Shown here: positions 42,838-51,209 of the stretch, piece by piece | How positions within the stretch are numbered: position 1 is the first letter of the stretch | Layout of the letters: each line of letters starts with the position of its first letter | IMG/VR virus record: IMGVR_UViG_3300006080_000002 | Location: 1-55,207 of that record | Reading direction: 5' to 3' (one strand) | DNA from: a virus | Length of the DNA stretch: 55,207 nucleotides | Notes under the pieces: model-generated | Database searches by the model: none | What the model was told of the DNA's origin: nothing | What the model saw: only the letters and a program-made list of their open reading frames with translations | Made by a program: the position numbers and the translations under genes

Positions 42838-43290
42838 ATGGCCGAGTTAAACCATAACGCTGATGTAATCACTGTAGAAGAATTGTCCTACTGGGAGAAG
42901 TTGGCGCGTCAGCTTTCGCAAATTAAAACGGAAGAGATTACGCTCCGCAAGCGTATCTTTGAAGTTATGTTCCCGGATGCTGGCGAAGGAACCAACACCC
43001 ACCCTCTGGCCAATGATTACGTGCTGAAAGCAAGCTACCCTTTCACACGTGATATTGACGAAGGTGCATTGGCTGCTATGCAGGATGAACTGAAAGCTGC
43101 CAACGTGCCAATGGACACCCTTGTCAAGTACAAGCCAACCCTGTCGAAAAGCACTTATAACAAACTGACCGAAGAACAGCGCAAGCTTGTTGACCAGTTT
43201 ATTATTTGCCGCCCCGGCAGCCCGGCGCTGGAAATTTCGCTGCCAAAGCGTAAGCCGAACTTTACTTCAACCGGGCATCTGGCCCTGTAA
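42838..43290 (+). CDS. Hypothetical replication-region protein
   Basis: This 150-aa protein has a helical start (ELSYWEKLARQLSQIKTEEITLRKRIFEVMFP) and a KYKPTLSKSTYNKLTEEQRKLVDQFI region. Proteins with this outline occur next to ligase and ATPase genes in other phages, but I cannot name a function. Strong AGGAGGG ribosome site. Its stop overlaps the next start (TAATG). Confidence 0.7.
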   Translation: MAELNHNADVITVEELSYWEKLARQLSQIKTEEITLRKRIFEVMFPDAGEGTNTHPLANDYVLKASYPFTRDIDEGALAAMQDELKAANVPMDTLVKYKPTLSKSTYNKLTEEQRKLVDQFIICRPGSPALEISLPKRKPNFTSTGHLAL

Positions 43291-44867
43291 TGCTGGTCAC
43301 GGTAATGGCCGACGCTTCGTTCTGCGACCGCCTACAGGTGGCAGGATATGGTTATTATGTGGTCAGCGACCGCAAGAAAACCAAGGGCGGCGGCTTTATA
43401 AAAGAACCTGTGTTGACGTCGGTTACCGCTGAATTTATGGCTGTTGCTATGGCAGTGACCAAGGGTATTAACTGCGGTGTAATTGACTACGGTGACGCCT
43501 TAATAATCCAGACGGATTGTACAAGCGTTATTCAAGCATTTAACGGCAAACGAAAGTACCTTAATACACAGGAACGCGAGGCGCTGGAATATCTGGTTGC
43601 CTTGCGTGTTCAACACTGTTTAACTTACACGCTTCGGCATGTAAAAGGTCACACAAACAGACCGGAGCCTAGATATGCCGCTAATAGGTTCTGCGATGAT
43701 AAAGCAAGTAAATATCTGGCAGTAGCCAGAAAGAAAGCGCGGATTAACAAGATTAAAAAGCAACTGGACAAACCCGAGGTAAAAACTATGAGCACCGGAA
43801 CACAAACCACCGAACAACAGTACGTTGCGCAACCTTGGGCGCCCCAAGGCCCACAGGCAGGCCAAGCGCCCGGCTATACGCAGCAACCGCTCCCGCAATC
43901 TGTGCAACCGCAGGCAATGCCGTACGAACAGGCGCCTATGCAACAGGCGCCTATGCAACAGGCGCCTATGCAGCAAACACCAGCTCAACAGGCACCAGCC
44001 GAACAGCCATCAGCACAGCGACGTCACCTTGTACCTGAACAGCAAAAGGTGCGTGATGAAATGTCGCAGGTTGTTCGTATCTTTGCAGCAAGCAACGGCC
44101 AAATCCGCCCGCACTGCATTGTAACCGGCCCATCCGGCAGCGGTAAGTCTCACTTGATTAAAACGCTGGCTGAAGACCACAACCTGCACTTTATCGAAGT
44201 TAACGCAGCCCAGCTGACCAAAGAAGGCACCAGCGGCAACAGCCTGAGCAAATCTCTGGCCCGGTTAACGAACACTGCCGGTCAGCCAACAATTTGTTTT
44301 GTTGACGAATTCGACAAGCTGTTTATTTCTGGTAACAGCAACAGCAGCTTGGCTCACGAAGTTACAAACGGCGTGCAAAACGAATTTCTGAAAGTTCTGG
44401 AAAGTGAAACCACAGAGGTTTTTGGTGATTATGGTAAATATCACAGCATCCCGATTTCCAATGTGCTGTTTATTTTTGCTGGGGCATTCAACGGTGAAGA
44501 AAACTTAACACTGGATCGCCTGCGTGAATTTGGTATTAAAACGGAATTCCTTGGCCGGGCCGGGTTAATTTACAACCTGGAAAAACTGTCCATTAATTCG
44601 ATGGCTGTTGTTCTGCAAAACAGCTCACTGTTGAAGAAATATATGGCGCTGTATGATAACGTCAGCCTGGAAACGGTTATCAACGATATCATGACGGTCG
44701 TTGCCAGCGTACACGATAAGAATACGCTTGGCATTCGTTTACTGGATAATCTTATTAACCAGTATTTCATCAAAGGCGGCCGTTTAAGTGTGGACACTGT
44801 ACGCCAAACAAGCTTCCAAACGAAGCTGTCATTCACTGTTAACGGTTCGGAGGTGGCACATGGTTGA
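43290..44867 (+). CDS. RNase H domain fused to AAA+ ATPase
   Basis: This 525-aa two-domain protein has residues 1-145 as an RNase H fold with D8 (MADAS), E48 (TAEF), D76 (IQTDCTS), H121 (VKGHTN) and D136/D137 (RFCDDKAS), the full catalytic set. Residues 167-250 are a Q/P-rich linker with PMQQA repeats. Residues about 250-525 are an AAA+ ATPase with Walker A GPSGSGKS and Walker B CFVDEFDKLF, resembling ClpX-like or FtsH-like cores. RNase H could remove primers, and the ATPase may act as a remodeller. An internal ATG at 43788 with a good ribosome site could give the ATPase alone. Confidence 0.85.
   Translation: MLVTVMADASFCDRLQVAGYGYYVVSDRKKTKGGGFIKEPVLTSVTAEFMAVAMAVTKGINCGVIDYGDALIIQTDCTSVIQAFNGKRKYLNTQEREALEYLVALRVQHCLTYTLRHVKGHTNRPEPRYAANRFCDDKASKYLAVARKKARINKIKKQLDKPEVKTMSTGTQTTEQQYVAQPWAPQGPQAGQAPGYTQQPLPQSVQPQAMPYEQAPMQQAPMQQAPMQQTPAQQAPAEQPSAQRRHLVPEQQKVRDEMSQVVRIFAASNGQIRPHCIVTGPSGSGKSHLIKTLAEDHNLHFIEVNAAQLTKEGTSGNSLSKSLARLTNTAGQPTICFVDEFDKLFISGNSNSSLAHEVTNGVQNEFLKVLESETTEVFGDYGKYHSIPISNVLFIFAGAFNGEENLTLDRLREFGIKTEFLGRAGLIYNLEKLSINSMAVVLQNSSLLKKYMALYDNVSLETVINDIMTVVASVHDKNTLGIRLLDNLINQYFIKGGRLSVDTVRQTSFQTKLSFTVNGSEVAHG
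43788..44867 (+). CDS. Possible internal product: AAA+ ATPase alone
   Basis: ATG 43788 (MSTGTQTTEQQYV) is in frame with the fused gene and has CGAGGT at ideal spacing (8 bases). It would give a 359-aa protein that lacks the RNase H part. It starts exactly at the border of the two parts, so either two ancestral genes have lost a stop codon or both forms are made by design. Confidence 0.6.
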   Translation: MSTGTQTTEQQYVAQPWAPQGPQAGQAPGYTQQPLPQSVQPQAMPYEQAPMQQAPMQQAPMQQTPAQQAPAEQPSAQRRHLVPEQQKVRDEMSQVVRIFAASNGQIRPHCIVTGPSGSGKSHLIKTLAEDHNLHFIEVNAAQLTKEGTSGNSLSKSLARLTNTAGQPTICFVDEFDKLFISGNSNSSLAHEVTNGVQNEFLKVLESETTEVFGDYGKYHSIPISNVLFIFAGAFNGEENLTLDRLREFGIKTEFLGRAGLIYNLEKLSINSMAVVLQNSSLLKKYMALYDNVSLETVINDIMTVVASVHDKNTLGIRLLDNLINQYFIKGGRLSVDTVRQTSFQTKLSFTVNGSEVAHG

Positions 44868-45807
44868 GTTAAAGCGCCCGATGTTGGCTGAAGCTGCCGA
44901 AGACGATAAGCTGAAATTCCCGCTGTTGGCTTCACCAAAGATTGATGGCGTGCGTGCAACTGTACAGACTGGACGCTTTATTTCGCGCAGTAACAAGCCA
45001 ATCCCGAATGACCACATACAGCGAACTTTGGCCGCTTATGGTGTCGGAGAAAACAACGTCTTTGACGGCTACGACGGTGAATTGGTTTTAGGCGACCCAA
45101 CCGATCCGGATGTGTATAACCGCAGCCAGTCGAACATTATGAGCCATAAGCGTGAATTTGATTTCACCTTTTACGTGTTCGATTTAATTCCGGTTCGCCC
45201 CGGTGTAGATGGCGGCAAAACTTGGCAGCGACAAGAAACGCTGAATATGCACTCAACGTCGCTTACCTTTGCCGGGCGTTTCCCGGACTGGATTAAGGTT
45301 GTCAAGCAAACGCTTATCCACAATAAAGCTGAGCTGGACGCCTATGAAGAAGAGATGCTGAATGAGGGGTTCGAGGGTGTTATTGTTCGCCGTCTGGACG
45401 CCCCGTATAAGCACGGGCGCAGCACTGTGAATCAGGGTTATATGCTCAAAATTAAACGCTTTGTTGACAGTGAAATTAAAATCACCGGCTTTGAGGAGCT
45501 GGAACACAATGTTAACGAAGCGTTTAAAAACGAGCTCGGGCAAACATCCCGGAGTAGCGCAAAGGCTGGTAAAGTTGGCGGCGACACGCTTGGGGCACTG
45601 GTTGGCGTAGATATCAGTAACCTGCCGGGTACAACGGTTCGCCTTGGTACTGGGTTCACTGCTGAAATGCGGCAGTATATCTGGGATAACCGCCAAGCGC
45701 TTCTTGGTGCTGTGGTCACATACAAATACTTCCCGAAAGGTATGGTTGACGGCCCACGGCACCCGGTGTTCAAAGGTTTTCGAGATCCGGCCGATATGGG
45801 GGAATAG
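44860..45807 (+). CDS. ATP-dependent DNA ligase
   Basis: This 315-aa ligase has the adenylation lysine K27 in KIDG, FDGYDGELVLG (motif III), then EGVIVR (motif IV) and LKIKRF (motif V). The C-terminal OB domain ends ITYKYF-like with GPRHPVFKGFRD. A T7-style minimal ligase. Start at 44860 has GGAGGT seven bases ahead, overlapping the previous gene by 8 bases; an earlier ATG at 44788 is poorer. Confidence 0.92.
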   Translation: MVELKRPMLAEAAEDDKLKFPLLASPKIDGVRATVQTGRFISRSNKPIPNDHIQRTLAAYGVGENNVFDGYDGELVLGDPTDPDVYNRSQSNIMSHKREFDFTFYVFDLIPVRPGVDGGKTWQRQETLNMHSTSLTFAGRFPDWIKVVKQTLIHNKAELDAYEEEMLNEGFEGVIVRRLDAPYKHGRSTVNQGYMLKIKRFVDSEIKITGFEELEHNVNEAFKNELGQTSRSSAKAGKVGGDTLGALVGVDISNLPGTTVRLGTGFTAEMRQYIWDNRQALLGAVVTYKYFPKGMVDGPRHPVFKGFRDPADMGE

Positions 45808-45809
45808 TT

Positions 45810-46034
45810 ATGGAACAAAAGCATGTAAACCGTGTTTATCTTGGTGGCCCGTTCAGCGGATTTCCTGCGGCCACCAGCACACCCGGAACATTGACGTTCA
45901 CAGTTGAATCAAAAGTTGTTAACCCGCGCTGGAATCACAAGAACCACCAGCCAAAATTTATCCGTAAAAAGTTTCACGGATATTACGATAACCAGAACTA
46001 TTGGGTGGATGGCCCAAAAACAGCCGTCACTTAA
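45810..46034 (+). CDS. Hypothetical small protein
   Basis: This 74-aa protein begins MEQKHVNRVYLGGPFSGFPAATST and has a basic, aromatic middle (RWNHKNHQPKFIRKKFHGYYDNQNYW). It follows ligase at two bases' distance. Unknown function, possibly nucleic-acid binding by charge. Confidence 0.6.
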   Translation: MEQKHVNRVYLGGPFSGFPAATSTPGTLTFTVESKVVNPRWNHKNHQPKFIRKKFHGYYDNQNYWVDGPKTAVT

Positions 46035-46044
46035 CTGTTTTAAA

Positions 46045-46072
46045 TGCGCAACGGCCCCGGCTGTGTTATAAT
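46045..46072 (+). promoter_or_regulatory. Candidate promoter with inverted repeat across -10
   Basis: A perfect TATAAT (46067-46072) with a weak -35 (TGCGCA, 16 bases away) lies 26 bases before the Sak4-like gene. CCCCGGC (46055) and GCCGGGT (46074) flank the -10 as an inverted repeat. Confidence 0.5.
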
Positions 46073-46098
46073 GGCCGGGTTAACTAAAAGGGGGTAGT

Positions 46099-46824
46099 AT
46101 GGCATTAAATTGGTCGACAACAGAACTAGCCACCGAGAACAACGGTGTCAAAGCTCTAATTTACGGCCCGGCGGGTATGGGTAAAACCATGTTATCAGCA
46201 ACCGCGCCTTCGCCATTGTTGATAAGTGCCGAAGCTGGTACGCTTTCGCTGAAGCGCAAAAACATTGAACGGGTATATGGCCCAACAGGTTTACCCTATA
46301 CGGTAGATTATCCTGTTCTGGTTGTTAAAACACTTCAGGATCTTGCTGACATCTACTATTGGTGCGCAGGGAGCCACGAAGCAAAAAATTTCCAGACTAT
46401 TTGTCTGGACTCGTTGAGCGAAATTGCCGAGCAAATTCTGGCAAACGCTAAACCGCAAGTAAAAGACCCGCGCCAAGCATACGCGGCAATGATGGATCAA
46501 ATGGGAACTTTTGTCCGTTCTTACCGTGATTTACCGGGTTTTAACGTGTATATGAGTGCCAAGATGGAACCACACAAGGATGAGATGAGCGGGATTACTA
46601 AATACCTGCCGTCCATGCCGGGTCAAAAGTTAGGGCCGCAATTACCCTATTTCTTTGACGAAGTGTTCCGTCTTGGTGTTGGCAAAACTCCAGACGGGCA
46701 GGATTACCGCTTTTTGCAGACCCAGCCCTGTATGCAGTACGAAGCCAAAGATCGTTCAGGTTCTTTGGCCGAAATTGAATACCCACACCTGACATCAATC
46801 TTTAACAAAATCAACGGAGCATAA
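46099..46824 (+). CDS. Sak4-like RecA-fold recombinase ATPase
   Basis: This 241-aa AAA_24-type ATPase has Walker A GPAGMGKT (residues 23-30) and a Walker B-type ICLDSLSEI. Size and layout fit phage single-strand annealing/RecA-like Sak4 proteins. Next to it is a DUF669-like ssDNA-binding protein and then a nuclease, the usual partners. It should promote strand annealing or pairing during phage recombination and replication. Confidence 0.8.
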   Translation: MALNWSTTELATENNGVKALIYGPAGMGKTMLSATAPSPLLISAEAGTLSLKRKNIERVYGPTGLPYTVDYPVLVVKTLQDLADIYYWCAGSHEAKNFQTICLDSLSEIAEQILANAKPQVKDPRQAYAAMMDQMGTFVRSYRDLPGFNVYMSAKMEPHKDEMSGITKYLPSMPGQKLGPQLPYFFDEVFRLGVGKTPDGQDYRFLQTQPCMQYEAKDRSGSLAEIEYPHLTSIFNKINGA

Positions 46825-46825
46825 C

Positions 46826-47662
46826 ATGCAACTGAACTTCAACGCAGCTAACCACGAACCAAACAAGCCACTCGACCCAATCCCTTCGGATTGGTACGAT
46901 GCAATGATTGACGAAAGCGAAATGAAGCCAACCTCTGCGGGTAACGGCCAATATTTGCAACTTCGTTTCAACATCCTGTCCGGCCAGTTTTCGGGCCGCA
47001 AAGTGTTTACACGCCTGAACCTGATTAACCCGAATCAGACTGCTGTGAACATTGCTTACGGTGACCTGTCTGCGATCTGCCGTGCAATCGGCCGTATGCA
47101 AATCCAGGACTCTGCTGAGCTGCATGGCCAGCCGATGAAAATTAAAGTTAAGCTCGTTCCCGCTCGCGGCGATTACGATGCCTCTAACGAAATCAAAGGT
47201 TACGAAAATATCAACGCTCAGGTTGGTACAGGCACGCCTGCCGGTGGTATGGGCGCCAGTGGTATGGCTGCCCCTCAAGGCGGTATGGCTGCCCCTATGG
47301 CTGCCCCTATGGGTCAGCCTGCCGGTATGCAGGCCAATACGCAGCAGGCACCTACGCAGCAGGCACCTATGCAGCAGACTGCACCGCAGGGCGGTATGCA
47401 GGGCGGTATGCCGGGCGGTATGCAGGGCGGTATGCCGGGCGGTATGCCGGGCGGTATGCAGGCCAATACACAGGCGCCTATGCAGCAAACTGCGCCACAG
47501 GGTCAACCGACTGGTATGCAGCAAACTGCGCCTCAGCAGACTGCACCAGCACAGCAGCAGGCACCTCTGCAGCCTTGGCAGCAAGCCACAGCACAGCAGC
47601 AGGCACCAGCACAGCAAGACCCGGCTGCAAACACCGGAACCCCGTCTTGGGTTCAGCAATAA
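46826..47662 (+). CDS. DUF669-like single-stranded DNA-binding protein with low-complexity tail
   Basis: This 278-aa protein has residues 1-130 that fit the OB-like DUF669 fold (WYDAMIDESEMKPTSAGNGQYLQLRFNILSGQFSGRKVFTRLNL). Residues about 135-278 are G, M, Q, P and A rich (GGMQGGMPGGM, QQAPTQQAPMQQ). The end PSWVQQ lacks the acidic DDDIPF tip of bacterial SSB. It pairs with the Sak4-like protein. A terminator follows. Confidence 0.76.
   Translation: MQLNFNAANHEPNKPLDPIPSDWYDAMIDESEMKPTSAGNGQYLQLRFNILSGQFSGRKVFTRLNLINPNQTAVNIAYGDLSAICRAIGRMQIQDSAELHGQPMKIKVKLVPARGDYDASNEIKGYENINAQVGTGTPAGGMGASGMAAPQGGMAAPMAAPMGQPAGMQANTQQAPTQQAPMQQTAPQGGMQGGMPGGMQGGMPGGMPGGMQANTQAPMQQTAPQGQPTGMQQTAPQQTAPAQQQAPLQPWQQATAQQQAPAQQDPAANTGTPSWVQQ
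47342..47640 (+). repeat. Low-complexity coding repeats in SSB-like gene
   Basis: Short units GGCGGTATG(C/CC) and CAGCAGGCACCT are repeated many times, encoding GGM and QQAP runs. Similar QQAP runs occur at 43929-43980 in the RNase H/AAA+ gene, so these genes share a linker style. Confidence 0.75.
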
Positions 47663-47683
47663 CACGGGTTCCCAGCCCGTCCC

Positions 47684-47710
47684 AAAAAGCCCGGTTCGCC
47701 GGGCTTTTTT
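47684..47710 (+). terminator. Terminator after SSB-like gene
   Basis: An 11-bp stem AAAAAGCCCGG / CCGGGCTTTTT with a TTCG tetraloop and a T run. A strong rho-independent terminator on the + strand. Confidence 0.88.
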
Positions 47711-47725
47711 AACAAGGAATTCACT

Positions 47726-48628
47726 ATGCACTTAGCAACTAAAACGCTTGCTGCTATTGAGCAAGCAATCTATGCCGATCAAGGTGCCACTTACCGTCAG
47801 TGGCTTGGCCGGGTAATCCCGCATATCGGTGACGCCTACAGCGGTGACACATTCCCGTTCCGTTCCCACATGGGAGCAAGTCTTATCGGTGGATCATGCC
47901 AGCGAAAGGTTTGGTATGGTTTTCACTGGTCGGCAGTTCCAAAGCACAGCGGTCGCTTGTTGCGCTTGTTTAACCGTGGACACCTGGAAGAAGCGCGCTT
48001 CATTGCTATGCTTCTGACAATTGGCTGCGAAGTTTACCAGCAAGACGAACACGGAAAACAGTTCCGGATAAGCCATTGCGGCGGCCACTTTGGTGGAAGC
48101 GGTGACGGGATTGTGGTTAATATCCCGGATATGCCCGGCCAGCGTTTGCTTTGCGAGTTTAAAACCAGTGCCGAAAAGCCGTTCCTGAAGTTACAAAAAG
48201 AAGGTGTTAAACGCGCTAAGTTCGAGCACTACGTTCAAATGAACATTTATATGAAAAAGATGGGTTTTGCGGCAGCCCTATATATGTGCGTGAATAAAAA
48301 CAATGACGAATTGCACGCCGAAATTGTTCTTTTCGATGAACAGGTTGCCAATGCGCATCTGGATTTAGCGACGTATTTAGTTGGAAGCCGCATACCTGTG
48401 AAGCGCGTTAGTGAAAGCTCGTCCTGGTATGAATGCAAGAACTGTGAGAATGCTGCAACTTGCCACAGGGACGCTCCGCCAGCAGTTAACTGTCGAACCT
48501 GTAAATATGCCACACCTGCAGACGATGGAACTTGGTGTTGTGAAAATATGCTGTCCGAGTTAAAGGGTGTCGCCTTATCCAAAGAGCAACAGTTGGCGGC
48601 CTGTCCATCTTACACGCGGGGATTTTAA
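47726..48628 (+). CDS. Cas4/RecB-like PD-(D/E)XK nuclease
   Basis: This 300-aa nuclease has D127 (GSGDGIV), E144-F-K146 (CEFKTS) and QMNIYM in the position of motif QxxxY. One cysteine (C58, SCQRKVWYGFH) and several C-terminal cysteines (YECKNCENAATC, NCRTCKYA, WCCEN) could hold an iron-sulfur cluster as in Cas4. Next to Sak4 and SSB, it likely makes single-stranded ends for recombination. Confidence 0.78.
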   Translation: MHLATKTLAAIEQAIYADQGATYRQWLGRVIPHIGDAYSGDTFPFRSHMGASLIGGSCQRKVWYGFHWSAVPKHSGRLLRLFNRGHLEEARFIAMLLTIGCEVYQQDEHGKQFRISHCGGHFGGSGDGIVVNIPDMPGQRLLCEFKTSAEKPFLKLQKEGVKRAKFEHYVQMNIYMKKMGFAAALYMCVNKNNDELHAEIVLFDEQVANAHLDLATYLVGSRIPVKRVSESSSWYECKNCENAATCHRDAPPAVNCRTCKYATPADDGTWCCENMLSELKGVALSKEQQLAACPSYTRGF

Positions 48629-48629
48629 A

Positions 48630-49226
48630 ATGAACCCATATGATATTCTTGGTGTTTCACCAGAAGCTACCGAAGAAGAAATTCGAAAAGCTTACAAGCG
48701 CAAAGCGCAGCAGTTGCATCCTGACAAAAATGATGCAGTTGATGCTCAGGAAATGTTCAACGAGCTGCAAAAAGCGTATGAAATGCTCGAAAGTGGCAGT
48801 TATGGTAAATACCAACCATTTTTGGATGACGGCATTGATGAAGAAATGATTAATGACGCGGTCACGACGGTCATGACGGAGCTGAGCGTTGCTATACGCG
48901 GAGGCCCAGAGCCATTGCGCCGGGTTGCAGCAAGCCTCCGCGAATCTATCCACGACTGTATGCAAGAAATTGAAAACGCAAAACGGGAAAAAGGTTTAAT
49001 AAAACTTCACATCTCCCGAATGCGCAATTGCGACTTAATTATTGAGCGGCTTGAATTGGTTATGCGGAGTTGTGATAGCACAGTCGAAAGCATGAAACGA
49101 AAGATTTTGCATCTCAAGCTTGCTATAAAAATTGCGGAACATGGTGAATATTTGCGGGAAGACTGGATCAACGGAAATCCCGCCAAGAAACGCGCAATTG
49201 TAAACATTGATTATCAGGGCGGATAA
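48630..49226 (+). CDS. J-domain (DnaJ-like) protein
   Basis: This 198-aa protein has an N-terminal J domain, residues 1-65, with HPD at 30-32 (QLHPDKND) and YDILGVSPEATEEEIRKAYKRKA. The rest is helical (QEIENAKREKGLIKLHISRM, MKRKILHLKLAIKIAEHG) with no zinc finger. It could recruit host DnaK. The start at 48630 is at the domain border, with GGGG ahead. Its stop overlaps the helicase start (TAATG). Confidence 0.88.
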   Translation: MNPYDILGVSPEATEEEIRKAYKRKAQQLHPDKNDAVDAQEMFNELQKAYEMLESGSYGKYQPFLDDGIDEEMINDAVTTVMTELSVAIRGGPEPLRRVAASLRESIHDCMQEIENAKREKGLIKLHISRMRNCDLIIERLELVMRSCDSTVESMKRKILHLKLAIKIAEHGEYLREDWINGNPAKKRAIVNIDYQGG

Positions 49227-51082
49227 TGAAGCTTCGCGATTACCAGTGGGCAGCCGTAAAAGCTATCTGGGATTATTTTTTAACCAACTCCGGAAACCCG
49301 TTGGTGGCATTGCCAACGGGTACGGGTAAATCCTTGGTGATTGCCGGGTTTGTGCGACTTGTCCAGGAGCAGTACCCGGCCACTAGAATTATGTGTTTAA
49401 CGCACGTCAAAGAGCTTGTTGAGCAAAACTGCAATAAGCTCATGGAATTTTGGCCAGAATCCGATCCGGGCATATACAGTGCCGCACTCAACAGAAGAGA
49501 TGTTTATAACCGAACAATATTTGCAGGCATTGCTTCCGTCGGTAAAAAGCCGGAAGCCTTTGGCCACATTGACCTCATCATTATTGACGAGGCGCACTTG
49601 CTTAGCCCGAACGAAAATACACTATATCAAAAATTTATTGCGGAGCTGAAGAAGTACAACCCACGTCTAAAAGTTATCGGGTTAACCGCAACGCCTTGGC
49701 GTATGGGTTTCGGTATGCTGACCGAAGAAGGCAGCTTGTTTACCGACGTCTGTTTCGATATGACGGGTGTTGAGTCATTCAACTGGTTTGTTTGCGAGGG
49801 TTACTTAATTCCGCTAACACCTCGACCAACAAATATCCAACTTGATGTTGAAGGCGTACATACACGGGGCGGTGAGTTTATACCCAAGGAATTGCAGCTT
49901 GCTGTTGACCGTGACGATATTACCGAGGCGGCCTTACACGAAGCCCTGGAAGTTGCCTCCGAACGCCATTGCTGGATGATTTTTTGTGCTGGTGTAGAGC
50001 ACGCGGAAAACACTGCCGCAATCGCCAATATGCTCGGAATACCGTGTGGCTGTGTCCACGGCAAAATGAGCCCAGCCGAGCGCGATAGCGAAATTGCCAA
50101 GTTTAAGGCCGGGCAATACCGGGCAATCACAAACAATAATATTCTTACAACAGGCTTCGACCACCCAGCAATCGACCTCATTGTTATGCTTCGCCCTACG
50201 CAAAGCGCTGGTTTGTGGGTGCAGATGCTTGGCCGTGGAACTCGCCCTGTGTATATTGCCGGGTTTGACCTCGGAACAACGGAAGGCCGCTTGGCGGCAA
50301 TTTCCGCAAGCCATAAGCAGGACTGCATGGTTCTGGATTACGCCGGTAATACCATGAGACTTGGCCCAATTAACGACCCAAGGGTTCCACGCAAGAAAGG
50401 TAAGAAAACCGGGCCACCACCTGTGAAGCTTTGTGAGCGGTGCGATACCTACAATCACGCGAGCGCAAGGTTCTGCATTAACCCGGCCTGCCAAGCGGAA
50501 TTCGTTTTTGAAACAAAGATCACCGCAATTGCAAGCGATGAAAACCTTGTGAAGCAGGATCTGCCAATTGTTGAAGTGTTCAAGGTTGACCACATTACAT
50601 ACTACGAACACACCAAGAAAGGCGCCCCAAACATGATACGGGTGACGTACTATTCTGGTATTCGCAAGTTCGACGAATACGTGTGCCTGGAACACACGGG
50701 TTACGCACTCAAACGGGCTAGGGATTGGTGGCGGGCGCGTTCTGATTTACCTGTGCCAGAGCAGACAGCTGACGCCTTGGCTGTGGTTACAAAGCTCAAG
50801 ACGGCCACCCATTTAAGGGTTTGGACTAACAAGAAGCACCCGCAAATTCTTGCTTATGACTTTGAGAATAGCGCCTTTGGTACTTTGGAGGCTGACCCGT
50901 TCGAGCGCCCAACGGTTGAGAACGCCAGCCCTTATGATATGAAGATTGCGCCAAAGCCTGAACCGCACAAAAGCCTTACAACTGAAAAGTTCGTTTGGAA
51001 AGCGGCCGAAGGTGTGCAACACGCGCAAGTTCAATGGAATGCACCGCAGTTCCCTGACGTTGAGGACGATATACCGTTCTAA
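49226..51082 (+). CDS. SF2 helicase with SSB-like C-terminal tip
   Basis: This 618-aa DEAH-family helicase has Walker A PTGTGKS (residues 30-36), DEAH at 121-124, motif III-type GLTATPWR and motif VI-like QMLGRGTRP. A four-cysteine zinc segment (CERCDTYNHASARFCINPAC) follows the core at about 406-427. The protein ends in VEDDIPF, matching the acidic tip of bacterial SSB. It overlaps the J-domain gene. A role in branch migration or recombination-dependent replication (UvsW-like) is inferred. Confidence 0.9.
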   Translation: MKLRDYQWAAVKAIWDYFLTNSGNPLVALPTGTGKSLVIAGFVRLVQEQYPATRIMCLTHVKELVEQNCNKLMEFWPESDPGIYSAALNRRDVYNRTIFAGIASVGKKPEAFGHIDLIIIDEAHLLSPNENTLYQKFIAELKKYNPRLKVIGLTATPWRMGFGMLTEEGSLFTDVCFDMTGVESFNWFVCEGYLIPLTPRPTNIQLDVEGVHTRGGEFIPKELQLAVDRDDITEAALHEALEVASERHCWMIFCAGVEHAENTAAIANMLGIPCGCVHGKMSPAERDSEIAKFKAGQYRAITNNNILTTGFDHPAIDLIVMLRPTQSAGLWVQMLGRGTRPVYIAGFDLGTTEGRLAAISASHKQDCMVLDYAGNTMRLGPINDPRVPRKKGKKTGPPPVKLCERCDTYNHASARFCINPACQAEFVFETKITAIASDENLVKQDLPIVEVFKVDHITYYEHTKKGAPNMIRVTYYSGIRKFDEYVCLEHTGYALKRARDWWRARSDLPVPEQTADALAVVTKLKTATHLRVWTNKKHPQILAYDFENSAFGTLEADPFERPTVENASPYDMKIAPKPEPHKSLTTEKFVWKAAEGVQHAQVQWNAPQFPDVEDDIPF

Positions 51083-51125
51083 TCCTTTCGAACAAAAACT
51101 TTGGATAATATTTGCTCGAAAGGTG

Positions 51126-51153
51126 TTGCACTTTGAAAACGTCTGCGTATAAT
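51126..51153 (+). promoter_or_regulatory. Promoter of the TTGCA family
   Basis: TTGCAC - 16 bases - TATAAT (perfect -10) on the + strand, ahead of the 217-aa zinc-bearing gene. Confidence 0.75.
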
Positions 51154-51209
51154 TGTTTTCATGGTTAGGCAATACCGCCAACAAACAAATAACGAACGGG
51201 GTAACAAAC

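Noticed and set aside
43929-43980. Short regular repeats that might suggest a CRISPR-like array
   Set aside because: The units are 15-base coding repeats (QAPMQ) with no spacers, in frame inside a gene.
46811-47731. Long open frame on the - strand (306 codons) opposite the SSB-like gene
   Set aside because: It is a mirror of the low-complexity GGM/QQAP repeats; it is Cys/Leu/Arg-rich with no ribosome site, and lies against the transcription direction.
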